NCBI RefSeq assembly: GCF_031127835.1
Contig: NZ_JARXHX010000005.1
Location: 62,001-126,000, forward strand
Reading direction: 5' to 3'
From: Pelagicoccus sp. SDUM812002
GTDB taxonomy: Bacteria; Verrucomicrobiota; Verrucomicrobiia; Opitutales; Opitutaceae
Length of the DNA stretch: 64,000 nucleotides
Shown: positions 53,321 to 62,435 of the stretch, piece after piece
Position numbering within the stretch: position 1 is the first letter of the stretch
Layout of the letters: every line of letters begins with the position of its first letter
Notes under the pieces: model-generated
What the model was told of the DNA's origin: nothing
The model's database searches: none
Seen by the model: the letters and a program-made list of their open reading frames with translations, nothing else
Translations under genes and position numbers: made by a program

Positions 53321-53665
53321 TTGGGTAGCAAATACGATTGCGGCTTGCCGACTGGACTCGAGTACCTCCTCGGTCTAGACCCGACCACGTACGACGCGGA
53401 GCAACCGTGGTCCTGGCCCGATGGCCTCGTTAGACTGCAGCTCACCCTCTCCGCGGACGTCGGCGAAGGTAGGCTCGAAATCCAGCGCAGTGCAGACCTC
53501 TCAACTTGGAGGATCGTAGGAAGCTACGACCTACAACTACGCGAAGAGGACGGCGTCACCGTTGCCACCGACGGAGCGGCTCCGGCTCTCACCTACGCCG
53601 CGCCGCCGCTGGTCAGCAGCGGGCCGGAATTTTACCGTCTCCGCTTCGTGCGTGATTCGGATTAG
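53321..53665 (+). pseudogene. Orphan C-terminal fragment of an exported protein
   Basis: 114 codons. From about residue 10, TGLEYLLGLDPTTYDAEQPW is the (N)-GLEYLLGxDPT pattern that precedes the tail module in large exported proteins of this phylum. RLEIQRSADLSTWRIVGSYD ... PEFYRLRFVRDSD is the tail module itself. There is no signal peptide or preceding domain, and the upstream bases belong to the ATPase gene end. It is the surviving 3' end of a lost gene. Confidence 0.75.
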
Positions 53666-53915
53666 CTGCAAGAAGGGGTGCATAAACGACCTCGCTCGAT
53701 CCGGGAGGTGTTACGGATCGGAGGATGGAATTTGATCGAGGAGGGCTCGTCGATTTTGCGGTTTGTTCCTTTTCCTCCTCTTTCCCTTGTCTTGCCTAGT
53801 CCGCACCCTCGGTCCCTGCGAGTAGTACTTCCAAATTGATTTGGTATCGCACCTGCAGCAGGATGAGGTCTCCGCCGGGAGTTCAAAGAAAACTGAATCG
53901 GAAGGAACGTTAGGC

Positions 53916-54431
53916 ATGGGAGACTGGGATGAGCGTGTTCTTGGCTGGATCGCTGAGGAGGACGTCTTGGCTTTTACAGGGCGGCGCTTTTTGAATCGCC
54001 TGACAAAGCCAGTTTACCTCGTTCCCTTGACTGCCGCTGTCGCGGTTTGTCTGGCTTTGCGGGGCAGAGCTTTCGCTGGTTTAGCAATCCTTTTTTCCTG
54101 TTGGGGCGATCGTTTTTTGGTGGGAGTGGGATGGGCTGCGTGGTCAAGGGCTCGCCCTGATGTAATTGCTGAAGGCGTTGCGGCCTCCGGATTCCATTCA
54201 TTCCCATCGGGCCATACCGCGATGTCGACCGCCGCGTACGGCTTGCTCGTCTATCTCTGGGTTCGTGCCGCTTCGGCTTGGGGAGAGCGGATCTTTGCCC
54301 TAGTGTTGGCGACCGTCTGGGTTTTGCTGGTGGGATTGGCTCGGGTACGCTTGGGAGGGCACTGGCCCAGCGATATTCCCGCAGGCTTGGCGGTGGCCTT
54401 GCCATGGGTGATAGTCGTGGTCACCGCTTAA
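53916..54431 (+). CDS. PAP2-superfamily membrane phosphatase
   Basis: 171 residues from the ATG at 53916, preceded by GGAAGGAA; a 25-codon upstream extension in frame is not supported. PAP2 motifs: WSRARPDVIAEG (a poor motif 1), FHSFPSGHTAMSTAAYG (motif 2, His present) and GLARVRLGGHWPSDIPAG (motif 3 with catalytic His). About five membrane helices. Such enzymes dephosphorylate undecaprenyl pyrophosphate, phosphatidic acid or phosphatidylglycerophosphate at the outer face of the inner membrane. The incomplete first motif leaves the substrate open. Confidence 0.88.
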   Translation: MGDWDERVLGWIAEEDVLAFTGRRFLNRLTKPVYLVPLTAAVAVCLALRGRAFAGLAILFSCWGDRFLVGVGWAAWSRARPDVIAEGVAASGFHSFPSGHTAMSTAAYGLLVYLWVRAASAWGERIFALVLATVWVLLVGLARVRLGGHWPSDIPAGLAVALPWVIVVVTA

Positions 54432-54978
54432 GGTTGTAGAAGAAGAGGCCGGCGGCGAGCGGTGAAGCTCTTTGCTATGAGGTTCTAGGAATGCTTCGTT
54501 TCTTTGTGTGGAGTTCGGGGTGGGCTTTGGCTCGACTCCTTTTCGTTTAAAAGATCTTCACGAAAGCCGCTCGCTCTGGATCTACAGGAGGTTTCTCTCG
54601 CTGCTGGCGCCCGTGGGCTCCGCCGTGGACCTTTTCCACATTGGGAGCCGGTTTCTTCATATGTCTGGGTGCCAAGAAAAAGACCGAAAATGGTTTCTGC
54701 AGATACTAGGGCGACCACTGGACCTCGGAAACTCATGATGGCAAAATCTCGCATTTGTAGTCTTGGATGCGAGCTGATCCTTTCCGGCGTCAACTTCCCC
54801 GTTTCCAAGGATGGAGATATTCGTAAACATGTCCTGTGTATTTATTATCTGGATGCGTTTACGGTTTCGGATGTCGCTTTTTGTTCATGGTCGTTGTCTT
54901 CAGGTGGACGTTTAAGAGCGCATACCATTTTTGCTCCTACCAAATCATCAGAGCGGAGGAATCGACCAGAAGCCTATT
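54432..54978. other. Gene-free stretch
   Basis: 547 bases between convergent genes. Overlapping short frames on both strands have no family signature. One arm of a 25-base direct repeat (54966-54990) lies at its right end. Confidence 0.4.
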
Positions 54979-54990
54979 TTACCTTTGAGG
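54966..54990. repeat. 25-base direct repeat, left copy
   Basis: CCAGAAG then CTATTTTACCTTTGA: 23 of 25 bases match 60755-60779 in the same orientation. It overlaps the stop codon of the reductase gene. Confidence 0.6.
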
Positions 54991-57819
54991 TTTGACCTCC
55001 TTAGCCAACATGCTGGCTGGCATGACCTCTTTGAGGTAGCGACAGAGGGTATCGGTGGCATCCGTCCGAGAATGGGTTTTAGCTTCAAGCATAGGTTCGT
55101 TCACGCACATCGTTGCCGCCGGGCCATAGCGCGTTATCAGGGGAGCAAGTGTTCCTTCCTTGCAAAGTGCTTCGGTGCAGGCGGGGAGGGTGGCCATGCC
55201 CGTGGCGTGGCCAAGGGAGGTCAGCACCGTTTGTATCTCATCTGCTGATACAGGTGCCAGAGTCACATGCACCAGTGGGCTTGTGTCGTCAGTGCTGCTC
55301 AGAGCGATCGAGAGGAGCGCTACTGCGATTGTGTGAGGATCGACAAACTGCCAGTGCCAAGGGCCCTCGGGCATGATACCTGAAGCTGCCCATGCTTTTG
55401 CCACGTGGGACAGTCGTGACGGTTGATTCGGTGTTAGAATATGCGGGATCCTGATCACGTGCAGAGGCAGGCCCTGTTCGCAGGCCTGCCATGCGAGCAG
55501 CTCTGCGTCGTGTTTGGTTAATGAATACCCGTCGGCGCCGGAGGCGATCAGTTGCGCTCGGTGTGCGCTTAATCGCTCGAATCCGTGAAAGGATTCCGAC
55601 CACCGCGTGCCGCAGTGAAGGGGAAACACTGCACTGCTAGATACCATGAGCAGCTTGGCTCCGGCTCGTGCCGCTAGGCCGATGACCGTATCAGTGCCCC
55701 GCACATTGGCGTCATGCAAATCCGAATACGGAGCGACTATGTTCGTATCGGCGCCGACGTGGATGATCGTGTCGACCTCCAAGGCGATGGCGTCGAAGGT
55801 TGCGTCTGACCACCCGAGTTGCGGAAGCGTCAGGTCGCCAACGACGGTGCGGACGTTTTCTGGAAAATCATAATTGTTCGACCGAACCATGGCCAGAACC
55901 TTCACGCCTGCGGTCGATGTGAGCAGGTGAACGAGTTGTTTTCCAAGACTGCCTGTGGCACCCGTTACCAATATGGTGGTCGGTGATCCTGTCCGTTTTT
56001 TAAGAGCTGCGGGCAGTGGTGACAAGAGAGGTGGCTGTAATGGGGTATCGCTGCGTTTGGTAGGCTCTTGTGATTTCAATCGATCCGCTAAAGCGGCAGG
56101 TGTGTCTGCCGCTTGCAGGTCCGGCGGGGTGAGGCGACGCCCAGTGCAACGTTCCACTTCAACGCAGAGCGCGACGGCGGCGAGCGAATCGCCTCCTAGC
56201 TTGCTGAATGAATCGTCGTCTTTGATGTCCCTTCGATCGAGCACTTTTTGAAAAGCGTCTTTGACCTGCTCGACTATTGAACGGGTCTTTGATGGAAGCT
56301 TCTTGTCCATGTCAGCGGCCTCGCTTTGCGGTTGGGCGAGTCGCGTGCGGTCGACCTTGCCCGAGGCGAGCAGCGGTAGTGTTTTTCTGACGACGATCCT
56401 GCTAGGGACGGCTGCAGGATGCAGTTGGTCACGCAACCATTGGTGCAGTGCGTCCACATCGAAAACAGCATCCTCCTCGGGCGGCACTATATGAGCCTGC
56501 AAACTGAGGTGCCCCATGGCGTTGTTGCTTGTGGTGACGCATGCTTGGGCGACGCCGGGATAACGCAGCAGCGTCGCCTCGACATCAGTGGGAGCCACCC
56601 ACATTCCTCGGATCTTTACGTTGGACTCGCAGCGTCCTAGGACTTCGAGCGTCCCGTCCGGCAGAAGAATGCCGCGGTCGCCTGTGTCGTACGCATCGAC
56701 CCGATGCGACTCTTGAGTGAGCAGCGTGAAAAATCCGGCGTTCTCTGCTCGCTCGGTTGATGCGGGCTTTGCGAGCCCTGGGCCACTGACGATGATACGT
56801 CCCGCGGTGCCCTCTGGGACGAGTTGCTCGCGGTCCTGTTCCTTTGAGATGTTCACCTGGGCGAAGGGGGCAAGGGTCAGGTGCATGGGCTGTCCCGGTG
56901 GTGGGAGGTCGCCCGCTGCCACGTCGTGACACTCTGAAAGTGAGTAAAGGTTGACGATGCGCACGCAGGGCAGCTGTTCTCCAATGCGGATGTGTAAGGA
57001 CTGGGAGATCCCTTCACCGCATAGAACGAGCAACCGCAACCGCGATAGGGCAGTGACTGCTTCAGGACACCGCAAGCAGGTATCCAGAAGGGTGGGTGTA
57101 AGCATCATTCGCGTGATGCCGTAACGCGTGACGGCCGCGGCCAAGCGCAAGGGGTCGCGGATCGTGCTGTCAGTCAAAAGCACGGCCGGCGCACCGGCAT
57201 GCAGTGCAGGCACCACGTCCCACATTCCGAAAATATTGCAACCCACGACATCGTGCGGTTCGTACGGCCATAGCTTTGTCCGCCATGCGTGCGAGAGCAT
57301 CGATCCAATGTGGTCGGTAAACACGGTGCGCGGCTTTCCGGTGGTGGTGCCCGACGTGAACAGGAGATGTGCTTGTAGGCGAGGATCGGATACAGGGGCG
57401 ATGGCAGTCTTTTCGATCCGCTTTAGGTCGTCCAACGCGATTACGGGCAGCTGAGTTTGTAGGGCTGAGCTATTCTTGCGGTCGGTCAGTAGGATCGAAA
57501 CGTTCCCGTTGGCGATGATTTGAGAGGTCACGGCGGGAACGCCTCGCGGCAAAGTGGCGACCACAGCTCCGGCGTACAGGCAGGCATAATAAGCGGCCAC
57601 CGCATCGATTGTATTGTCCGTTAGGATACCGACGACGCGGCCGCTTGCCTTCTGCGCTACAAGGTTCGAAGCGATCACTTCGATGCGTTGAACCAGTCCG
57701 CCCGCGTTGAGACACCGCTCTTCGTCGATTAGTATGTCCCTGTTGGCGTCGATTGACGCACGCTCAAGGAGCGTGGAATGGATACAGGAAAACTGCGGTT
57801 TCTGATAAGAATCCGTCAT
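54979..57819 (-). CDS. Adenylation-carrier-reductase enzyme (NRPS-like carboxylate reductase)
   Basis: 946 residues from the ATG at 57819, which overlaps the symporter stop (ATGA). Adenylation domain: LFTSGTTTGKPR (153-164), NLYSLSECHD (A5), DAYDTGDRG (A7), GRCESNVKIRGMW (A8), LPLLASGKVDRT with Lys488 (A10). Carrier: DSFSKLGGDSLAAVAL, phosphopantetheine Ser545. Thioester reductase (616-930): ILVTGATGSLGKQLV, then YSLTK (Tyr765/Lys769). It should activate a carboxylate with ATP, bind it as thioester and reduce it with NAD(P)H to an aldehyde or alcohol. There is no condensation domain. Needs a PPTase from elsewhere. The substrate may be what the coupled symporter imports. Confidence 0.93.
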   Translation of the reverse strand: MTDSYQKPQFSCIHSTLLERASIDANRDILIDEERCLNAGGLVQRIEVIASNLVAQKASGRVVGILTDNTIDAVAAYYACLYAGAVVATLPRGVPAVTSQIIANGNVSILLTDRKNSSALQTQLPVIALDDLKRIEKTAIAPVSDPRLQAHLLFTSGTTTGKPRTVFTDHIGSMLSHAWRTKLWPYEPHDVVGCNIFGMWDVVPALHAGAPAVLLTDSTIRDPLRLAAAVTRYGITRMMLTPTLLDTCLRCPEAVTALSRLRLLVLCGEGISQSLHIRIGEQLPCVRIVNLYSLSECHDVAAGDLPPPGQPMHLTLAPFAQVNISKEQDREQLVPEGTAGRIIVSGPGLAKPASTERAENAGFFTLLTQESHRVDAYDTGDRGILLPDGTLEVLGRCESNVKIRGMWVAPTDVEATLLRYPGVAQACVTTSNNAMGHLSLQAHIVPPEEDAVFDVDALHQWLRDQLHPAAVPSRIVVRKTLPLLASGKVDRTRLAQPQSEAADMDKKLPSKTRSIVEQVKDAFQKVLDRRDIKDDDSFSKLGGDSLAAVALCVEVERCTGRRLTPPDLQAADTPAALADRLKSQEPTKRSDTPLQPPLLSPLPAALKKRTGSPTTILVTGATGSLGKQLVHLLTSTAGVKVLAMVRSNNYDFPENVRTVVGDLTLPQLGWSDATFDAIALEVDTIIHVGADTNIVAPYSDLHDANVRGTDTVIGLAARAGAKLLMVSSSAVFPLHCGTRWSESFHGFERLSAHRAQLIASGADGYSLTKHDAELLAWQACEQGLPLHVIRIPHILTPNQPSRLSHVAKAWAASGIMPEGPWHWQFVDPHTIAVALLSIALSSTDDTSPLVHVTLAPVSADEIQTVLTSLGHATGMATLPACTEALCKEGTLAPLITRYGPAATMCVNEPMLEAKTHSRTDATDTLCRYLKEVMPASMLAKEVKPQR

Positions 57820-59252
57820 GATGAAACGGGGGATGGCTTGAGGCGCGAAAAGACGATCAAGCCGATACCCGTGCACAGGGCTCCGGCGTAGAGCGAGTCA
57901 ACATTGGCCCAGAAGCCGGTGTGCTCCGAAACCCGCCATATCGTTGTTCCTGCGGCGCCGAGCAGTGATGCGAATACAAACTGGTAATCCGAGATACGCC
58001 CCGGCCAAAAATAGCCAATCATCATGGGCAGCAGAAGGCAGGCGGCCATGTAGCTGCCCAGTGTTTTCCAGACCGCCATGATATTGCCTTCGAAAGCGAC
58101 GCCCAGCGCCACGGCGGCGATGCCTGATACGATCATGCCGAGATGATGTAGCCTGACTCGACCGCGCAATCGCTTGGGAACCAAATCGTAAGACACGGTG
58201 GTGCCTGCCAGAAAGAGGTAGGAGTCTAGGGTCGAGAGAATGGTCGCCGTGACGCCGGCCAGCATGAATCCGCGCCATCCGTCGGGAAGCAATTGCACGG
58301 CGTAAACAAGATAGGCATGTCCGGACTCAGCTTCTGGGATAACGGCGAACGCATACATGCCGCCCAAGGTGGTGCAGATATCGAAGAAGAACCATACCAC
58401 TGTTGAAAGAAGAATGCCGCGGCGGGCAGTGCGTGTGGAATTGGCCGCAAAACAGCGTTGATAAAAGTTTGGATTCACCAGCGTCGACAGCGCCACGATT
58501 CCCCAGACCAGCAACGTGCCCCAGGATTGTCCGCCGGTGATGGAAAAATGCGTATCCGGAAGTCGCTCACGAAGAAACGAAAGGCCGCCAAATTGAGTCG
58601 CCGACAGGATGACTACCAGCAAAACGGCAAAGCACATGACGAAGAATTGAACCAGATCGGAAAACACCACGGCTCGTAGGCCACCCCACATGGAATAAAG
58701 GAGAACAAAGGCAACGCCGATGGACATCATTAGCCAGAGCGGCCCGCCAAATAGGATCTGCAGCAGCAAGCCAACGCTAATGACGTAGGCGATGGGGAGC
58801 ACATTGAATAGGTTGAAGACGGCGCTCAGTCGACCCGATTTTGGCCCGAACATGCGGCTCACCAAGTCGGGCAGGGTGACGGCTTTGTAGGGCGCGACCC
58901 GATGTACAATGAACAAGGCAAAGATGATGTACGCGGCGTACCAGAAGACGCCCTGTGTCACGAAATTATAGATACCGTAGTTAAACGCTATCTCGGTGAC
59001 TCCAAAAATCCCCCCGTACCAGGTGGCCACCAAGGTCGCGATAAACATGGGCAGCGTTAAGCGGCGTCCCATCAGGAGAATGTCGAGTAAGCGTGCCTGT
59101 TCGTCTGCGTTGTGCAGGGCTTTGCGTTTGCGATATTCGCCAAGGACAACCGCTCCAATTGTTAGACCAATGATGCAGGCAAAGACCAGCCAGTCTAACG
59201 GTACGATTGACGTCGTGACCTCGAGTTTGGGATCAAAGCTCACCTCGCTCAC
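57816..59252 (-). CDS. Sodium:solute symporter (SSF family)
   Basis: 478 residues from a GTG at 59252. About 13 membrane helices with SSF features: DILLMGRRLTLPMFIATLVA, ATWYGGIFGVTEIAFNYGIY, VYAVQLLPDGWRGFMLAGVT and ATILSTLDSYLFLAGTTVSY (the TM8-type Na2-site motif). It imports an organic solute with Na+ across the inner membrane. Substrate unknown (SSF members carry sugars, amino acids, panthothenate, proline or carboxylates). Its last codons overlap the reductase start (ATGA), so both proteins are made together. It is the upstream gene of the pair. Confidence 0.92.
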   Translation of the reverse strand: MSEVSFDPKLEVTTSIVPLDWLVFACIIGLTIGAVVLGEYRKRKALHNADEQARLLDILLMGRRLTLPMFIATLVATWYGGIFGVTEIAFNYGIYNFVTQGVFWYAAYIIFALFIVHRVAPYKAVTLPDLVSRMFGPKSGRLSAVFNLFNVLPIAYVISVGLLLQILFGGPLWLMMSIGVAFVLLYSMWGGLRAVVFSDLVQFFVMCFAVLLVVILSATQFGGLSFLRERLPDTHFSITGGQSWGTLLVWGIVALSTLVNPNFYQRCFAANSTRTARRGILLSTVVWFFFDICTTLGGMYAFAVIPEAESGHAYLVYAVQLLPDGWRGFMLAGVTATILSTLDSYLFLAGTTVSYDLVPKRLRGRVRLHHLGMIVSGIAAVALGVAFEGNIMAVWKTLGSYMAACLLLPMMIGYFWPGRISDYQFVFASLLGAAGTTIWRVSEHTGFWANVDSLYAGALCTGIGLIVFSRLKPSPVSS

Positions 59253-60010
59253 GCTCTCAACGGATGCTCAACCAAGCGGATCATTTCCGCGTGGAGGGAA
59301 TAGGCGATACGATATGAGTGAGTGCGGTTTTCGTTTTTTATCATAGGCGCTTCGTCTGAGTGACTGGCATTTTCTTCTTAGTCATCTCTTCAAGCGTCCG
59401 AGTCAATACGTTCGGTTCTGTCGAAGGTCAGTTCGAATCGGGGCAACCGTCCAAACCTCTGGGTTTGAAAAGCGAATTAAAAGCGAGTGGCACGGCGGGG
59501 CTTTTTCTAACCACGAAGGTCGCTGTGCACGTCAAAGCTTGTGCTAGGCGTCTTTTCGGGCTGTATGCTTCTAGGGCATTTACTTCGTTTCGAAATGAAC
59601 CTCTGTCGTGTCGCGCTCGGTCTAGAGGCTCTATGCTAGAGTTCAGGTATTTATTTGTATTTGTTAGAAAATACAAACGGTGAACGATCATTTAAGCCAG
59701 CCCGCTAGGTCCTTGGCGATCTGGGGGTTCCTTCAACGCTCCTAGGTTCTTATCGTGCAAAATTTACATTTGAGCGTCGGCCCCTTTGATCTCTTCCTAC
59801 TATACCAAGGTCTTAAGGTAGATTGAATGCCTTCTCTGTGAAAGAGAGAACCGAAGACGCGGCAGATGTGACAAGTGACAACTAAGTCCAGCAGCGACGC
59901 ACCCCTTGGAGGAACAAACACGCGTCCGCTAGAGTCCTATCCCATTTTGATTAAATCAGCTGGATTCGTCGCCGATTTGGCATAGGAAAACGCAAGATCC
60001 GTTTTCTACC
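59253..60010. other. Long gene-free divergent stretch
   Basis: 758 bases. Two overlapping frames on opposite strands (59360-59683 forward and 59428-59691 reverse) read as Arg/Ser-rich proteins without family features. I judge them non-coding. The symporter promoter must be here. No clear terminator. Confidence 0.4.
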
Positions 60011-60424
60011 ATGAACAAAATACGAATTGCATTGTTAACCTTTTCGCTGGCCGCAGCGGCGAGCCTCACGAGCTTAGCCCAGGCCGCCCACTCCGAGGAC
60101 GAGGCGGTGAAAGTCGTGCAGAGCTCGAAGTACAACGTATTCACCGGCAACTGGGACGTGGAGCTGGACGACGACGCGCGTTCCCTCGCCGAGGATTTCA
60201 GGATGCAAATGCCGAACTTGGACTACCACCTCGTCGATGAGGAAACGGTGGTTAAGAAGAACAGCGCCCGCACGGTGCTGACGTTTCGGGGTGATGGCGA
60301 CCAGCGCGTCATCGTCAAGCTCAAGGAAATCCCCGAGGGAACCAACGTACGCCTGCGCGTGGGCATGGCCGGAAGCGAGGCTAAGTCTGCCGAGCTTTTT
60401 AAGTATGTTTTCATGCGGATGTAA
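60011..60424 (+). CDS. Small exported protein, DUF3568-like
   Basis: 137 residues with a signal peptide (KIRIALLTFSLAAAASLTSL, cleavage near AQAA). The mature domain KYNVFTGNWDVELDDDARSL, ARTVLTFRGDGDQRVIVKLK and GTNVRLRVGMAGSEAKSAEL ends in an alternating beta-alpha pattern with R-V-G-x-x-G, as in DUF3568-type periplasmic proteins. No cysteine lipobox. Role unknown. It is within the 25-base direct repeat interval but not obviously linked to the symporter-reductase pair. Confidence 0.65.
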   Translation: MNKIRIALLTFSLAAAASLTSLAQAAHSEDEAVKVVQSSKYNVFTGNWDVELDDDARSLAEDFRMQMPNLDYHLVDEETVVKKNSARTVLTFRGDGDQRVIVKLKEIPEGTNVRLRVGMAGSEAKSAELFKYVFMRM

Positions 60425-61231
60425 CCGCCTTGATCGCGGGGAGCCTAAGCGGGGCAAACTACAAATCGCATATCGGCGATTGTAGCGATTGGCATTGCCA
60501 GCAATGCCTTCAGGGCTTCCGCCGGTGTCGTTGACGTGTAAGTGCTTACGAACATGAACTGGCGGTGCCATCGGTCAGAGACCTTGAGAGCTCCCCTTCT
60601 GCTTGTTGCGTTGATTCCCGAGGCGTAGCGAGTGTAGACGCATCGAATCAGAGAGCCTTCTGGATGATCACTGGATTCTTTAGTGAGGGCTGGGAGAACT
60701 ATCGTCTGCCTCTGCTCGTCTCTCGTTGTCGATGTTGGGGGTATCGAACTAGAACCAGAAGTCTATTTTACCTTTGATGCTTGCCCCGTTTTTTGGCCCG
60801 ATTTGAGACTCAAGCCTCGGTAAATCTCCATCGAAATCTAAAAGTCAAAATGGCTCCAAGCGACATGAATACTAAGCTCGAGGAGGACACGGAATCCGAA
60901 ACGTTCGAAACCCTCTCAGCGTCCTTGAAGAGGATCCTTGCCCCTTAGGGAGTGCGCTCCAATGGTTCTCGCTCAAGGTCGTAAACCAAAGGATATCCTC
61001 CTGCGGAATTTGTAAGACTGATACTCGTTCTACTGTATTCCCGACTTTGCGGTGTCATTCCTTCCCAACATATAGGGAAATGCAACAATTGGGTCGGCGG
61101 TGAAGTGTGAACCGGGTAAACACCGCTATTGAGCCAGGTAGCATATAATTGGACGGTCCGTCTTCCGTCTCCTTGCTTTCTCTGAGTCGTCGATTGTCTC
61201 TTCTTGCTTCCATGTCGTTTTTCGGGCGGCC
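60425..61231. other. Longest gene-free stretch of the window
   Basis: 807 bases between convergent genes. Carries the right 25-base repeat copy at 60755-60779. I see no gene, RNA structure with a U-tract, or larger repeat. A degraded gene cannot be excluded. Confidence 0.4.
60755..60779. repeat. 25-base direct repeat, right copy
   Basis: 23 of 25 bases match 54966-54990, same orientation, 5.8 kb apart. Confidence 0.6.
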
Positions 61232-62122
61232 TTAATCTAGCGACCTCATCCAGTTTAGTAAAGGCTCCACCCAGCCTTCTTGTTGGAAGATAAAGCCATG
61301 GCCACCTTTAGGGTAGACGTGGAGTTCAGTGGGAATGCCTAGCTTTCTAAGCTTCTGGAAATACTCGATACTGTTGTCTACATCTACAAGGGCGTCATCA
61401 CCGGCATGAATGATGTAGGCGGGAGGGGCGTTTTCCTTTATTTGAAGTTCATTGGAATAGAGGTCGATGTCTTCCTGCGAGGGATTGTCGCCCAATAGCT
61501 TTCTTCTGGAGTCCGCGTGCGTCAGTTCGTCCTGCATGCTAATTACTGGATACACCAAAATTTGAAAGTCAGGCCGGAGACTGGTGCCTTCTATATTTTC
61601 TATATGGGACGTATCAAAATGAGTGGCCTCGGTAGAAGCGAGATGACCGCCGGCAGAGAAGCCCATAATGCCCACTTTGCTTGGATCAATATTCCATTTC
61701 TCGGCATTCTCGCGGACGAGCTTGATCGCTTGTTGTGCGTCCTGAAGCGGGCCAATTTTCTTGTCGACCATTGTCTCGTCCCTCGGAAGTCGGTATTTTA
61801 GGACGAATGCTGCGATTCCGTTTGCGGCGAGTTGTTTTGCCGTGCTCACGCCCTCACCCTGATATACAATTACCGAATAGCCGCCACCTGGGCATATGAC
61901 CACCGCTTGCCCGGTCGCTGATTCTTTCTCGGGAAGAAACAGCTGCAGCGTAGGAGTAACCGAAACGCGGATCAGTTCTTCGGACATATTGTCCTCGGGT
62001 TCTTGAATGTCAGACACTTTGGAGTTGGGAATTTCGCCGGGATAAAGCGGAATGACTTCTTGAGCTCTGACCGTAAACGTAGCTAGGCACAGTAAAGTGA
62101 TGAAAGTGTATATGTGTTTCAT
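61232..62122 (-). CDS. Exported alpha/beta-hydrolase esterase (acetyl-xylan-esterase/BD-FAE-like)
   Basis: 296 residues, signal peptide (HIYTFITLLCLATFTVRA). Core: AVVICPGGGYSVIVYQGEG (oxyanion GGGY), AAFVLKYRLP, nucleophile elbow VGIMGFSAGGHLASTEATH (Ser in GFSAGGH), acid region AYIIHAGDDALVDVDNS and catalytic His in VYPKGGHGFIFQ. This combination is the BD-FAE/Axe-type esterase family acting on acetylated or feruloylated plant and algal polysaccharides. Length is full. Likely a secreted carbohydrate esterase. Monocistronic. Confidence 0.9.
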   Translation of the reverse strand: MKHIYTFITLLCLATFTVRAQEVIPLYPGEIPNSKVSDIQEPEDNMSEELIRVSVTPTLQLFLPEKESATGQAVVICPGGGYSVIVYQGEGVSTAKQLAANGIAAFVLKYRLPRDETMVDKKIGPLQDAQQAIKLVRENAEKWNIDPSKVGIMGFSAGGHLASTEATHFDTSHIENIEGTSLRPDFQILVYPVISMQDELTHADSRRKLLGDNPSQEDIDLYSNELQIKENAPPAYIIHAGDDALVDVDNSIEYFQKLRKLGIPTELHVYPKGGHGFIFQQEGWVEPLLNWMRSLD

Positions 62123-62435
62123 GGTTCGTATATAAGAGGTTTGATTTCTGGGGGGGGTAAGGTTCAGTCAATGAGAAGCGTTTGAATTGATTTCAGGGAG
62201 GTGTCAAATTTCGGGTTTCGTGTGGATGTATCCAAAAATGAAAACATGAGTGAGAGTAAGAAATTGTTCTTGGCTCTCTTGCATCCTTAAAGTGGAGGAG
62301 CCTTGTTTTATATCGGTGGTGTGTCGGCTTTGCTACACTCGCTTGGGCTGCTTTCCGACAACTGCATTAGAATGTGCGCACGCTCCCTGGCTTTTACCGC
62401 GTCCCGTAGTATCGCCTCGACCGTAGAATATCTTG
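62123..62435. other. Gene-free stretch
   Basis: 313 bases, between the esterase promoter side and the TetR gene stop. No features recognised beyond AT-rich promoter-like sequence near 62130-62230. Confidence 0.4.

Noticed and set aside
59360-59691. Overlapping frames on both strands (107 and 87 codons) upstream of the symporter.
   Set aside because: Each lies antisense to the other, neither has a recognisable domain or start signal, and composition is Arg/Ser-rich.
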